A stretch of DNA of 64,000 nucleotides, from the NCBI RefSeq assembly GCF_932526225.1, contig NC_064034.1, positions 15,884,887-15,948,886 on the forward strand. Reading direction: 5' to 3'. Position 1 is the stretch's first letter. Each line of letters opens with the position of its first letter. The DNA is from Nematostella vectensis (lineage: Eukaryota > Cnidaria > Anthozoa > Actiniaria > Edwardsiidae). The position numbers were made by a program, and so were the translations under genes. Of this stretch, positions 10,922 to 22,049 are shown one piece after another. The notes under the pieces are model-generated. The model had not been told where the DNA came from, did not search any database, and saw nothing but the letters and a program-made list of their open reading frames with translations.

Positions 10922-11733
10922 ATTTCCTGCTAGCAGAGGCCTCTTTTCTCTGTATTTCGCTCTTTTCTCTGTATTTCGCTGGGCTGGAGTTCGCGAGGAA
11001 AAGATACCTCTGCCATGGGTCGCAAGTTCGTTTGATCTAACCGCCGTCCACGATCGTGGACGGGAGATCCAGAGCGCATGCTCCGTTTATTAATTACTGG
11101 CCACTATTTGAGCCCACAATGACTAGCGCATGCATGAAACGTATATCCGCTGCGGAATAATAAGCCCGCATTCGAAACGGCGTCCTCTGTAGAAATATGA
11201 CGCGACGAATTATAAAAGAAGCCATCCAATGCCTTATTCAGAATTTTCTCTCTTTTGACTAACGAGTCAATCTTCTATTTACAGGTTTTGCATATTCTTC
11301 TGGAAATAGCTGATCTAAGTTTACCAAAAAGTTTTGTAACATTTTCTTCGAGTCCAACTGTGCGATATTTACATTGAAGAAACTCGCCTGCCCAGAAGTC
11401 TTGAAATTAATCCCACAAACAAGACAAAACTCGTCTTTGCTGCGTTTGCTGTTCAATCGTTTTAGTGACGTTATAGATTATTGAAATTGAACAGTTGTTT
11501 TCTTTTTTCGAAGAGGAGAACTAACCGGAGTTTGATTCATGATTTACGACTAAATCCATGCAAAGCATATTAGCATATTGACAGCTTTCGATGGTACGGG
11601 TTTTTGCACGTCGGTCGCTTATTAACGCTCACGCATGCGAAACGAAAACAGTTTCGACCCATGGCAGAGGTATCTTTTCCTCGCGAACGCCAGCACAGCA
11701 GTACAGAGAAAAGAGGCCTCTGCTAGCAGGAAA
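10922..11733. mobile_element. 812-bp DNA transposon with long TIRs and an 8-bp target-site duplication
   Basis: The ends are inverted copies. The left reads tttcctgctagcagaggcct; the right is its reverse complement. Similarity continues about 75-90 bp inward through gttcgcgaggaaaagatacc and tctgccatgggtcg. A 20-bp segment (cttttctctgtatttcgct) is doubled only in the left TIR. The flanks carry a perfect 8-bp repeat, gatttcta, at 10914-10921 and 11734-11741. An 8-bp TSD fits hAT- or P-like elements among others. The interior contains a short coding exon (see 11259-11456) and no transposase core, so the element is probably non-autonomous. Confidence 0.75.
11259..11456 (-). CDS. Small cysteine-motif exon inside the TIR element (unrecognised)
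   Basis: The ORF reads SKRSKDEFCLVCGINFKTSG, then ASFFNVNIAQLDSKK and QLFPEEYAKPVNRR. A CxxC pair (FCLVCG) suggests a half zinc-binding motif. A plausible donor (CCT|GTAAAT) lies near the 3' end, so it may be a first exon. A second short open stretch beginning MNQTPVSSPLRKKK lies upstream on the same strand at about 11540-11480, but a stop separates it from this ORF. It could be the N-terminus of the transposon's own protein, or a captured host exon. Family unknown. Confidence 0.3.
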   Translation of the reverse strand: MNSKRSKDEFCLVCGINFKTSGQASFFNVNIAQLDSKKMLQNFLVNLDQLFPEEYAKPVNRRLTR

Positions 11734-12129
11734 GATTTCTAAATGAAACCGCTAAAAAGTGATGTTTGCAAAACTGATCAGAATTAATCCTCTAAAATGT
11801 TTATCTGTCATTTTTGAATAACATGAAAAAAAAGCTTGGATACATTCAACCAGTTATTTAAATGGGAACTGCAAGCTAAATACTACCAGGGCTTATATTA
11901 AGATACAAAAACAAAAAAATACGCTTACTGTGGGTGTTTTTGCGCGGTTATTATTCGTTTTTGAGAAATTTTCGTCGCCATCTTGGATGTTTTGCTCGTC
12001 AGCGCAAAAACTGTCAGCTGTCGTTTTATGACGAACAATCACTTGGATGGTTGCTAAGGTTTTCCCGCAATATGCAAATAATTATTTTTATCGCGGGCTC
12101 TGCCCGGCGGGAAATTTGTAGTTGGAAAG

Positions 12130-12441
12130 ATGGTAAACTGCGCTGTCCCGGGTTGTAAAAACGACTCCCGTAAAACACAAGGAATTAGCTTTCACCGCTC
12201 CCCCCAAGAACCGTCACTAAGACGAAAATGGGCAGAAATTGTAGCATGCAGGGTACACTTCGCGGATCTCCCCAAATACTGCGTCTGTTCTGATCATTTT
12301 TCAAACGATTCGTACAAACGCAACCTACGAGCAGAGTTAATGGGAGGTAAAGCGCAGAGCTGTCTTAGAGATACTGCGGTCCCAAACATGGAAAGGCTAA
12401 ACCAGGAGCCATGTTCAACAGCCTCGTCCAAAAAACAACAG
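12130..12441 (+). CDS. THAP-domain protein, first exon
   Basis: The 104-codon exon starts ATGGTAAACTGCGC and encodes a C2CH THAP zinc finger. C4 and C9 (MVNCAVPGCK), W34, C53-x2-H56 (CVCSDHF) and an AVP-type box (TAVPNME) are all present in the expected order. THAP domains bind DNA and occur in transcription regulators and P-element-type transposases. The exon ends at a good donor, AACAG|GTGAGA. No downstream exon is evident on the plus strand in the next several kb, so this is either the start of a gene with a long first intron or an isolated remnant. The start is the first Met, and the domain begins right after it as is usual for THAP proteins. The TIR element at 10922-11733 ends about 400 bp upstream, so an origin from an autonomous THAP transposase is conceivable but unproven. 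Confidence 0.7.
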
Positions 12442-13320
12442 GTGAGAAATAGTCAAATATGATTTTATGCTCCTCTTCCTTTCCGTAACCTTTTGGCGAA
12501 AGTTCTGCTACTTTTACAATTTACTTTTAGACAACGCTTTATGTATTACTGCATAACATTATCAATCAATTTTGTTTCAAAATGTAACCTACTTTACTAA
12601 AAGTTCAATTCTCGGACATTATTTTTACCCGGCGTTCAAAAAATAAACTTTTTTTATCATAATTTTTTCGTTTTGTATTTTTTTAATTCATGACTTTGTT
12701 TTTCGTGGCACGCGCAGCGCAACCTTTTATTTTATAAAAAATATTGTGAGTCGTTCCACGAAAAACCTACAAACCTTGTTTCATATTGCTTATATGGATG
12801 AAATTCACGCTTAAAGTTTTGTGCAGCGCCACTACTTGTACGGAATAGCTATTTAGTTTCGAACTAGCATTGATAGCTGTGATCCATCTATTCATAAAAA
12901 AAAAATACTAAGTACTTGAAAAAAATGTTATTAATTGACACTTTAGCTAACACTTCCAACACTAATACGAGTTTTTTTTACAAACCAATGTACTTTTCTT
13001 TAATCAATTATGCAACGCAACTTTGAAAATGATAGAAGTACGAACACATACTATGGCAGTTCGGTTCTCATATTATGGTATTAAATCAATACTGGTTATA
13101 TACCTTTCTTATGGAGAGTGTAAGTTATAACTTACTTAAAGGGGCCGTATGACGCAAATTCACATCAATATTACGCCTTCACCCTCGCTACATTCATTAG
13201 AAAGAGCATCGTTTGATATACTCTTGGTGAAAATATTAGCTCAAAACTCCAACAGCAAAGTTGTAAAAAGTGACAATAAAGTCCGTATAAAACGTTCGAA
13301 AATCGGCGGCCATTGCTTGT
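12442..13320. other. No recognisable gene
   Basis: The sequence is AT-rich intron or intergenic DNA with poly-T tracts. No exon continuing the THAP protein was found. Confidence 0.4.
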
Positions 13321-13511
13321 GCTACAATCTTTTACAAAACTAATGGGACACTTTCCCTCCCCCTTCCTCAATGTTGGAGGGCAAATGATCACCTTGCTAC
13401 TGCTTGTGTTTTGAGCTGAAAAATCGCCTCTAACCAATATTAATCTGGGGGAGAGGGTTGGCGGATGTTCGTATGGGAAGTGTCCCACTTACTTTTGTTG
13501 AGGATTGTAGC
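13321..13511. mobile_element. MITE of about 191 bp
   Basis: The left end, gctacaatcttttacaaaa followed by tgggacactttccc, is mirrored at the right by gggaagtgtccca, then acttttgttgaggattgtagc. The TIRs are about 38 bp with mismatches. The interior is G/C-tract rich and non-coding. Confidence 0.6.
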
Positions 13512-15842
13512 TTGATTTGGAGAGCACTTATGACGTCACTTGTCCCCAACAAGTCGGCTCATTACATTCAGAACCATTGGCAAATAGACGTGTATACTTG
13601 GTGTCTGGCCTCCAAACATCAATATGGATAGCGGTTATTGGAAGAAAGACGGGCCTGTTTTTAAATTTGATTACCTGACCGAGATCCAGAAGAAGCCTTC
13701 CGCATTCTAAACCCCTGGTAGCCGAAGAAAACTGCCTTGAATTACGAGCGTCTGCTATAAAAAGCGATCATCTGCCGATCACAAAGATACTCAGGCATCA
13801 GTCTAATAGATAAATGGTCTTGAAGATATGCATCCAACCAAGGTGTTGGCAACTACTCTTAAGCCAAATAATAGCACAGGTTCTTTGACAAATTTCAAAT
13901 CGAACAAGGAAAGAAAAGCAGAATCACCCCTCTCAATAAAACGCTCAAAATACAACACAAGGGAGAGAGATCAGCAAACACAGCTCAAGACACAAATAAA
14001 TACCTTTATTCTGATCCTCCAGGTTCATTTCCATGGCCTCAAAACACAATGTCCACTGCTTGAAGGCTTGTAAAACCACAAAGATGCCTTTACGGATTGA
14101 AAATCATTCTGGGAGATCCAGGGAAAATTTCACGAGGGGAGGCCCAGTCAACACTCCTCTCCCCAAAGTCAGATGGGTTTTTATAAGTCTTTTTACCCCG
14201 AAGCCAAACAAATCAATTCCAGGTCATACAGACCCAGAATAGGAATCAATTTGGTTTCAGAAAAGACAGCATTTAGGAGAGCTGTGGTGATTCATTATAA
14301 AATTATTTTCTCATCCAGGAAAAGCCATACAAGAAAAAATCATCATGAATCCATCTTTGCTTGCAAATATCCATAAGCAAAGCACTCAATTATGCCCCAA
14401 AAGACTTCATGATGTCCTGAGACACTCTCCTAATATGCTCATAGCTGTATTTTTGATGAAAAATACAAGAAACCATCAACTTGTGCTTGCCTCAGCGAAG
14501 CGACAAAGGATTAGAAATGGGACTGCAAAGCACTGTTGGAAAGCTAGGATACCGCTGACTAGGTGCAGCGGTGTTTGACTTTGACGGGCTGTATAAAACT
14601 CAGAATAGGGGGGGAGGTATCTGTTTTCAGTCTGTTTTTTGTAAATTCAGCTAAAAAATAGCCAGGAGTCAATGGGTTAAGATATTTTATTTTGTAACTG
14701 AAATGGATTAAAATTATTAACACAGATACTTCCCTAAAATTGTCTTAATTTGAAGAACAGATCTCAAGAAAAAATAAATAAAATGAAATTTGAACATCAA
14801 GACTTGAATCAAAAACAGATAAAATTTTGAATTCAATTTTCTTTTGCCTCATTATTTATCTCAATGTGTTTACTTTAATGCGAGTGTTTACGCTAATGGA
14901 GCTGGATAACAAGAAATTGAATAAACACCAAGTCTTTTACATGACAGTTGCAGAGCAGAGGGTTGCAAAACAAAGTATGGGGGCTAAGCAAGGAAAAGAG
15001 GGGGAACTATAAAGGCAATCAGAAGGAAAAAGAGACATCAATTAAGTAATAGAAAGTGACAGTAATCGCAGTTAAGGATCGCTCGATTACGGTTGTGCTA
15101 CAATTCGTACAGAAACCCGTACAAACCTTTGTTGCTTCAAACGTTGTAATACGTTAACATCTATATATGCAGTCAAATAATAGCTTACCTATTCTCTAAT
15201 GGGTATGTAACAGGAGTGCACCTAGCATGATGAATTCCCACGATCGAAGTTTCTAAAAACATCTTTGTCCAGTACAATGGTCGCGAATTTAGGATGCTTT
15301 GTAATACATTTCACCTCTTGAATCCAGAAAAGGAGCGAATACATGAATTAAGGAATAACTGAAATGAACGTGTTGGTAAAACATAACGCTCATCTCACCT
15401 GAATTTACTAATTTGCCATTCAAAACAACTAATTGTTTGCAACACAAGCGTTCGGCCATTGTTGGCAATGCCACACAATTTCCACAAGTACACGGGCCTT
15501 CTGCACGTCCATAGCACGCGCTATTCTAGAATATGCGCGTTTTTGTCAGGACTCACGACTTTTCGCTCACGTCTCAAGAAAATCGCGTCCGACTTTTGCG
15601 CTTTTTACTCGACTGGGACCAACAAAAAAAAACATGGCGGGACCGTCGCACTGTTACAGCTGCAGCACTTGCTGCTGAAAATTTACGCCGTGAACAAATG
15701 GAAAAAATAGAAGAAGGGTCCGAGAGAAGGAATGGCTGGCGGAATGAGTGATATTGTTACGTTGTTACGTCGCTACGTCATCGCCACCCCGTCTCTCCCC
15801 CTGAAAGGATCAAGCGACGCTGGATTAAACTTAAAATTGAAT
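13512..15842. other. No recognisable gene
   Basis: Several short ORFs occur. One is 15533-15751 on the plus strand, with a basic/acidic tail (LAAENLRREQMEKIEE). None shows a known domain, paired splice sites or a duplicate for comparison. A coding exon here cannot be excluded. Confidence 0.3.
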
Positions 15843-15965
15843 ATAGAATCGTGATAAATAAATAAATAAACGAACGAACGAACGAATAAATAAAGTAAAC
15901 AAGCAAGCAAGCAAACAAATAAATAAATAAATAAATAGACGGACGGACGGACGGATGGATAGATA
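15843..15965. repeat. Compound tetranucleotide microsatellite
   Basis: Runs of aaat, cgaa, aagc and then gacg/gatg units follow each other with little interruption. Confidence 0.9.
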
Positions 15966-16036
15966 AATGTAGGGGCGTTGCTGTGCCCCCCTTCCAATAT
16001 TTTCTTGTGTTTCAGTACTGTGCCCCCCCCCCCAAT

Positions 16037-16387
16037 ATTTCGAGCAAAGACTTGTTTCTTGCCAACACGCTGAACAAGCAACGGTTTATAGGCGTGCTTA
16101 GTGAAGATCTTCGCCAAGAGCAAATCAAGACTCGCCAGGCAAGGCCGATGTCGATCTTCTCATCGCACAGACAGTTGTTGAATCCGCTAAAAGCAAAACA
16201 ACCGTGGGCGATGACACCGGTCTTCTTGTGGTTCTTCTCTTCCATGTAGATACCAGGGAAAGTGATCTTTTATTCATCCCTGAACTGAAGACCAACTCCT
16301 TGAAACGCCGTGTGTGGAACATCAATAAGATTAAGACACATCTTGGTTCCCCTGTCTGTGAGAACATCCTTTTCTTCCTTGTCAGTG
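16037..16387 (+). pseudogene. Decayed PIN/FEN-like nuclease-domain fragment
   Basis: Plus-strand reading gives LFLANTLNKQRFIGVLSEDL and, after a frame change near 16140, ADVDLLIAQTVVESAKSKTT. It continues GDDTGLLVVLLFHVD and KRRVWNINKIK, then VCENILFFL. The combination of an acidic ADxDxLI, a GDDTxLL and a hydrophobic C-terminal block resembles a PIN/5'-nuclease-like domain that I associate with multicopy, probably transposon-linked genes in marine invertebrates. That family assignment is from memory and is only moderate. The fragment is frameshifted. It stops exactly where the 48-bp array begins. Confidence 0.4.
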
Positions 16388-16779
16388 TAAAAGAGTGGGG
16401 CTGAATGCTCACCGGCTTGTGGTCAGTTGTCAGTGTAAAAGAGTGGGGCTGAATGCTCACCGGCTTGTGGTCAGTTGTCGGTGTAAAAGAGTGGGGCTGA
16501 ATGCTCACCGGCTTGTGGTCAGTTGTCGGTGTAAAAGAGTGGGGCTGAATGCTCACCGGCTTGTGGTCAGTTGTCGGTGTAAAAGAGTGGGGCTGAATGC
16601 TCACCGGCTTGTGGTCAGTTGTCGGTGTAAAAGATTGGGGCTGAATGCTCACCGGCTTGTGGTCAGTTGTCAGTGTAAAAGAGTGGGGCTGAATGCTCAC
16701 TGGCTTGTGGTCAGTTGTCGGTGTAAAAGAGTGGGGCTGAATGCTCACCGGCTTGTGGCCAGTTGTCGGTGTAAAGGCT
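16386..16779. repeat. 48-bp minisatellite, about 8 copies
   Basis: The unit is gtgtaaaagagtggggctga followed by atgctcaccggcttgtgg and tcagttgtcg. Being 48 bp, it keeps frames open on both strands: a 16-residue repeat VSCRCKRVGLNAHRLV on plus and VSIQPHSFTPTTDHKP on minus. I treat both ORFs as by-products. Confidence 0.9.
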
Positions 16780-18254
16780 GTAGTTGCACAAATTCTCCTG
16801 CCGTCGATGAAGGCGATTAGTAATTAACGCAAAGGAAAAGCACCTTAGCATCACTCACGAAGAATTATTTACTATAATACGGATCAATTTTATACTGCAA
16901 TAATCCGTTTGGCAACAGTAAAGAATTAACAACAATAACGAGGTAGTAATTGGAGCGACTTTCTCGAAGGTACAATAAAATGTTTTGCGACATTAAGAAC
17001 AGCTTATCTATATTTCAATTTTTTATTGATCAGAGCAAATAGTTGTCAATAGTCAAATCAGCGAAAATCCGGTAAAAAGTTAGCATATTAAGGATACGTT
17101 GGAGCTGACTTGTCCATCTCTGTCTAAGGCTTGCAGCATACGTCGGACCGAACTTAAACCCAATGCAGTCGAACCTATTGCTTTGGAAATGGGTACATGG
17201 AAGGAGCAACGTTTGCCCCGAATCAGTTCGGATGCACACAGGGCCCTTCGTGCTAGGTATGTCGTGACATGGAAGCCATTTCGAGTCGAGACGGCCGTTA
17301 GATCGCTAACCAATAAGAGAGCTCCAGAAAGGACTGTGAGCCGAAAAAGTAGACAAGAGATACAAACACACACACACGCGCACTAAATCAACAACAACGC
17401 AAATCTAATAAACAACTCTAACTTTATTCAAACCGTAGAGGTGAGCACCCTGTTAATGTAGTTATTAGATTCAAGTTAAAGTCTCTGTGCACAGGGAGCC
17501 CACTCAACTCCAAATACTCTGAAACCCTATTAAGGCTGACAAAAATTCCCACCGGCAGATTTAAAAAAAAATTCTTTTTAAAATACTTAGCTCCGACTGT
17601 ATAGGGTTGTAAGGACTGTTAAGAGTTTTAAAGACTGTAAAGATTTCATAGGCTCTATATGTCTGTATTTTATTTATAGGTACAAAGTAATTTCTTCGGT
17701 ACAATACGATGTATCATACATGAAGTAGGACATTATATAGTTGATATTCCCTCTTGCTGCCTTATTAGTATCAAGAAATGGGCAAGTCCTCCCTGGCCAC
17801 GGCCATAAAGGCAAAATATCATCGTAGCTGATAGCCTATTAGGACAGTTACACTTGGTAAAATATTCCTCCTGGTATTATCCCAGTAAGTAAAACGTAAG
17901 TAAAACAAGTAAAACGTGATTATCCTGTCAAAAATGTTTCCCGGAAATCAAACATCAAAAAATATCTTCCTTCTTGGTGTTTATGTGTGGACGAAGCTAT
18001 TCTCCTAAATAGAAAGTTCTATACTGACCGACACGTTTTTATTTCCCGGAAGGAAAAAAGCTTGTAATAAAAAATCTACTGAGAGAAACAGATTTAGGAA
18101 TCTCGAACTTTAGTCACTCAACCACAATTGGCACAAATTTGTCGTTTTCAAAATTTTAGGAAGTAAAATTTCAATGAGGCGCAAGCGAGCGTTTGCCATA
18201 GAATTATGTTTAAGCGACGAGTTTTGTTAAGTTTTGACAAAATTTATCATTTAT
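16780..18254. other. Intergenic; 3' flank of the copy B unit
   Basis: No gene is recognised. A segment at 17254-17450 is a repeat (listed separately). The sequence at about 17917-18145 reappears at the right edge of the window. Confidence 0.4.
17254..17450. repeat. Dispersed repeat, first of three copies
   Basis: From ggtatgtcgtgacatggaag to accgtagaggtgagc, this matches 18985-19180 and 22554-22750, the last two being within the duplicated block. Read on minus, it carries an AATAAA near its start. It has no clear coding content; the 95-97-codon ORFs on both strands look fortuitous. Confidence 0.6.
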
Positions 18255-18479
18255 AGCACTAACTGCAAACGGGGATTTGTTACTTATGAGAATGGCACTG
18301 GTTATCAATTTGCTTGCAAAAAGGTGGCATTTCCTCGGAATGTCAGATTCTAAAAATAAACACAAAATCCCGGCCTAATGTATCTAGGCCTAACTCTCTC
18401 TCTTACATTCTAACTAAAATTGACTTATAAAATAAAATACAGATAAATCCCCCCCCCAAGGGTATTTAATGAACACTTC

Positions 18480-18667
18480 CTACGGTTGGTCCCACATGCC
18501 TGAGTGGGTGTGGTAGAAGTGATAAAATCCAGGCAACATGAGTCTCTCGATCTCAATGCCGCTGTTTAACACACGGTCCGCCATATCCCAGTCCTCCCCA
18601 CCCCATGAGTGTTTGAAATCCTTCACATTCATTCCACCGAACGCATCCCAGTCTGACTTGTAGATAC
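18480..18667 (-). pseudogene. Orphan duplicate of the B4GALNT3/4-like last exon
   Basis: This encodes the same C-terminal block as 22050-22237 ([30 protein letters not shown], stop), with its splice acceptor intact. It is downstream of copy B's own last exon. Splicing would have to skip 22050-22237 to use it, so it is either unused or an alternative, nearly identical terminal exon. Confidence 0.75.
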
Positions 18668-18876
18668 CTAAGTAAAACAACAAGGATAAATAATTATTAG
18701 AAATGACTTTAACAACAACAAATTCCGGTCGTTAAAATTTGGGAAGAAAAACTTCGGACGATTTAAAGCAAATTTCGGACTTTTCTTTCAGTGAATTTAC
18801 CTTTAAGACAACATTAGGATTAATTTAACAAATTTCCCATAGTTTTCCGTGGTATGTACTCTTCTTATACACCACG

Positions 18877-18980
18877 ATATTCGTCATGATGTGATCAAAA
18901 TGTAATGGAGTCACGAGCATGTAGCGCTGAGTGATTCCGCAGGAAATTTCAACGATGAGCTGACGAATATCGTGGTGTAT
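18877..18980. repeat. Inverted repeat with 20-bp arms
   Basis: atacaccacgatattcgtca at about 18879 is inverted as tgacgaatatcgtggtgtat at about 18960, leaving a ~60-nt loop. It is repeated in D2 (about 22440-22550). Confidence 0.65.
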
Positions 18981-20462
18981 ACTTGGTATGTCGTGACACG
19001 GAAGCCATTTCGCAGTCGAGACGGCCGCTAGACCGCTAACCAATGAAGGAGCGCCAGAAAGCACCGGGCCCCGAAAAAGTAGACAAGAGATTCAAACGCA
19101 CACACGCACTAAAAATAATCAACAACGCAAAGCTAAAACACATCTCTAACTTTATTCATACCGTAGAGGTGAGCTCCCTGTGGTGTATAGGAGTACTTAC
19201 CACGAAAAAATTTGTTTTCTACAAAAACAACGAACAGTATTTAACAAAATTTAAATTGCGGGAGAAAAGTCGATATTTTGGTATCAAAATTCACAACATT
19301 CGCATTAGTATCCAGGCTTTATCTTAATATTTAATTGCGCATGCGTAGATAATTCTACTTTCGGTTTGCGTTTCCAACTCTATAATCTTTGCAATTTTTT
19401 TAGGCAGCGAATATTCACCTTGTTGCCCTCTATAAAATTACGTATCCATTTCCCGAAATTTTAAATATTAAAGAAATTATTCAAATAACAGTGAAAAAAT
19501 AAAAATTAAAATTGTTCAAAAATGTTTTTATTTGGAAGAATCGAAAACGCATACGTAATTTTGTAGGCACCCTCCCAAATAATGTTATAAAGCTACATTT
19601 ATCATTGCAGATAATTTAACAGCTAAGATTAAATATTTAGAGATTCATTAACAATGATGCCATGCCTAAATTCATTCCATTTTACCAATGTCTTGCGGAT
19701 TTATAACGTCTTGAAGTTTGCCTAGCAACGGCCCTCACAGAAATGTCCCAACACCCTTAACATGGCTAACAACCAATCAGAAAGCTATATTACGCGCAAG
19801 TGTTGTAGAAAATAAGTTTACTGCTGTACTTAGATACATATATTTTACGCAATTGATATCTTACAGGTAATTCGTAAAGCAAATGTGCACAAAGCACTAA
19901 ATTAAACAATACATAAAGTGGATAATTTTGAAAGCAGTATGTGTGCGATATGGTATTACGGGACCGCAACAAGTACGCACATGCGCGCGAAAAAAGTTTA
20001 TACTGTACTGCCTTTTTTTGTACATTTAGAGAATTTTTTATTTTAAAAACAGAAATCGAAAATGCTTGGACGGTGAATGTTCGGACTACGGAAATATTTG
20101 GACGGAAAAATATTCGGAAGTGTTTTTTTGGCCGAATTTTTTTCCGTCCATGTATGGCTGGGGTGGTGGAGCAAGTGAACATAGCTCCCAAATTATTACA
20201 GTTGTCTACGCAAGGAGTTAAAAAAAAACTCAAAATCATTTTATTTTGTTTGTTACACGTTTACATGACCCACCTCCGTTGCCGCAGAGGGACCACTTTA
20301 ATTAATGTGCGTCGATAAAGAGCCAGTGTTGATTTAAGGTCAGGATGGGGTTAATCGACTAGCGACAAACGTGGACTTTAAAAGCACACTAGCATACACA
20401 CATTGGCACCAGTCGGGCCAAGACGGGACGCTAGCACAGTCTATTACCCGTGCAGTTCGGCA

Positions 20463-20507
20463 ACCATGGACAGCTGTTTCGTCCTTATTAGGACTCGTCA
20501 GCATGGC
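20463..20507 (-). ncRNA. Hammerhead ribozyme motif, canonical core (minimal type I)
   Basis: On the minus strand the order is stem I arm CCAUG (20506-20502), core CUGACGA (20501-20495) and stem II GUCC-UAAUAA-GGAC (20494-20481). Then come GAA (20480-20478), stem III ACAG/CUGU with no loop, C17 at 20469, and the stem I return arm CAUGG (20468-20464). Every conserved core base is present and both stems I and II pair perfectly. Stem III has no loop, so it can only form between two RNAs or with a neighbouring copy, as in minimal hammerheads reported from Penelope-like elements and retrozymes. Predicted cleavage is between 20469 and 20468. No transcript or promoter is evident. Confidence 0.8.
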
Positions 20508-20554
20508 ATAGCCCGTTTGCCTCAGTTAAACTTCATCGGCAAAAAAACTGTAGG

Positions 20555-21780
20555 GTACTGTCGAGTTGCCTGCTATATGTTTTTATTAAAGTAAATCATG
20601 TACAAATACGAAAAAGTGAAGCTTCAATAACGACGAATAAGATATTCCAAGTGCATAACGAGTTACCTGCTGTACTGTCGAGTTGCCTGCTATATGTTTT
20701 TATTAAAGTAAATCACGTATAAATAGCAAAAAGTGAACATTTAACAACGACGAATACGATATTCCCAGTGCATAACGAGTTACCTGCTGTACTATCGAGT
20801 TGCCTGCTATATGTTTTTATTAAAGTAAATCACGTACAAATTCCAAAAAAGTGAATATTTAACAACGACGAATACGACATTCCCAGTGCATAACGAGTTA
20901 CCTGCTGTACTATCGAGTTGCCTGCTATATGTTTTTATTAAAGTAAATCACGTAAAAATACCAAAAAGTGAACATTTAACAACTACGAATACGATATTCC
21001 CATCGCATAACGAGTTACCTGCTGTACTGTCGAGTTGCCTGTTATATGTTTTCATTAAAGTAAATCACGTACAAATTCCAAAAAAGTGAAGCTTGAATGA
21101 CGACGAATACGATATTCCCAGCGCATAACGTGTTACCTGCTGTACTGTCGAGTTGCCTGCTATATGTTTTTATTAAAGTAAATCACGCACAAATACCAAA
21201 AAGTGAACATTTAATAATGAAGAATACAATATTCCCAGTGCATAACGAGTTCTGCTGTACTGTCGAGTTGCCTGCTATATGTTTTTATTAAAGTAAATTA
21301 CGTATAAGTACCAAAAAGTGAACATTTAACAACGACGAATACGATATTCCCAGTGCATAACGAGTTACCTGCTGTACTGCCGAGTTGCCTGCTATATGTT
21401 TTTATTAAAGTAAATCACGTACAAATTCCAAAAAAGTGAAGCTTGAATGACGACGAATACGATATTCCCAGCGCATAACGAGTTACCTGCTGTACTGCCG
21501 AGTTGCCTGCTATATGTTTTTATTAAAGTAAATCACGCACCAATACCAAAAAGTGAACATTTAACAATGAAGAATACAATATTCCCAGTGCATAACGAGT
21601 TACCTGCTGTACTGTCGAGTTGCCTGCTATATGTTTTTATTAAAGTAAATCACGTATAAGTACCAAAAAGTGAACATTTAACAACGACGAATACGATATT
21701 TCCAGTGCATAACGAGTTACCTGCTGTACTGTCGAGTTGCCTGCTATATGTTTTTATTAAAGTAAATCACGTACAAATTC
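20555..21780. repeat. 117-bp satellite, about 10.5 copies, with a trimeric higher-order repeat
   Basis: The unit is gtactgtcgagttgcctgc, then tatatgtttttattaaag, taaatcacgtacaaa, and ends at cagtgcataacgagttacct. The later part repeats as three monomer variants in fixed order with a period of about 350 bp: an aagcttgaatgacg type, an aacaatgaag type and a gtataagtacc type. The gcttgaatga marker at 21091 and 21441 shows the period. Short ORFs with an 'LPAVLSSCLLYVFIKVNH' repeat are by-products. Confidence 0.9.
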
Positions 21781-22049
21781 AACGTCACACAGTCACGTGA
21801 TTAATAAATTTGATATCATACATGCATAAATATGTTTGTTGTACTTTTTGTACAATCGTGTCAAAATTTCGTGACAATCGGCTTGCAAAAAGGTGGCATT
21901 TCCTCGGAATGTCAGATTCTAAAAATAAACACAAAATCCCGGCCTAATGTATCTAGGCCTAACTCTCTCTCTTACATTCTAACTAAAATTGACTTATAAA
22001 ATAAAATACAGATAAATCCCCCCCCCCAAGGGTATTTAATGAACACTTC

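Larger units (their letters stand above)
18312..20513. repeat. Large direct repeat, left copy (D1)
   Basis: About 2.2 kb is nearly identical to 21881-24058. It starts gcttgcaaaaaggtggcat and ends at the hammerhead motif. It contains the last exon of the glycosyltransferase gene plus its 3' flank and intron DNA. D1 has an extra ~26 bp near 20363, and one extra C falls in the poly-C run of D2. Differences elsewhere are isolated single bases. Confidence 0.9.

Noticed and set aside
16125-16820. 207-codon minus and 141-codon plus ORFs
   Set aside because: They are artefacts of the 48-bp minisatellite. Part of the minus ORF is antisense to the PIN-like fragment.
19790-20318. 149-codon minus and 125-codon plus ORFs, repeated at 23361-23889
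   Set aside because: They persist only because D1 and D2 are near-identical. The homologous part of copy A (about 2590-2900) does not preserve either frame, so they are probably intronic.
20555-21780. CRISPR array
   Set aside because: The units are contiguous diverged 117-bp satellite monomers without unique spacers, in a eukaryotic genome.
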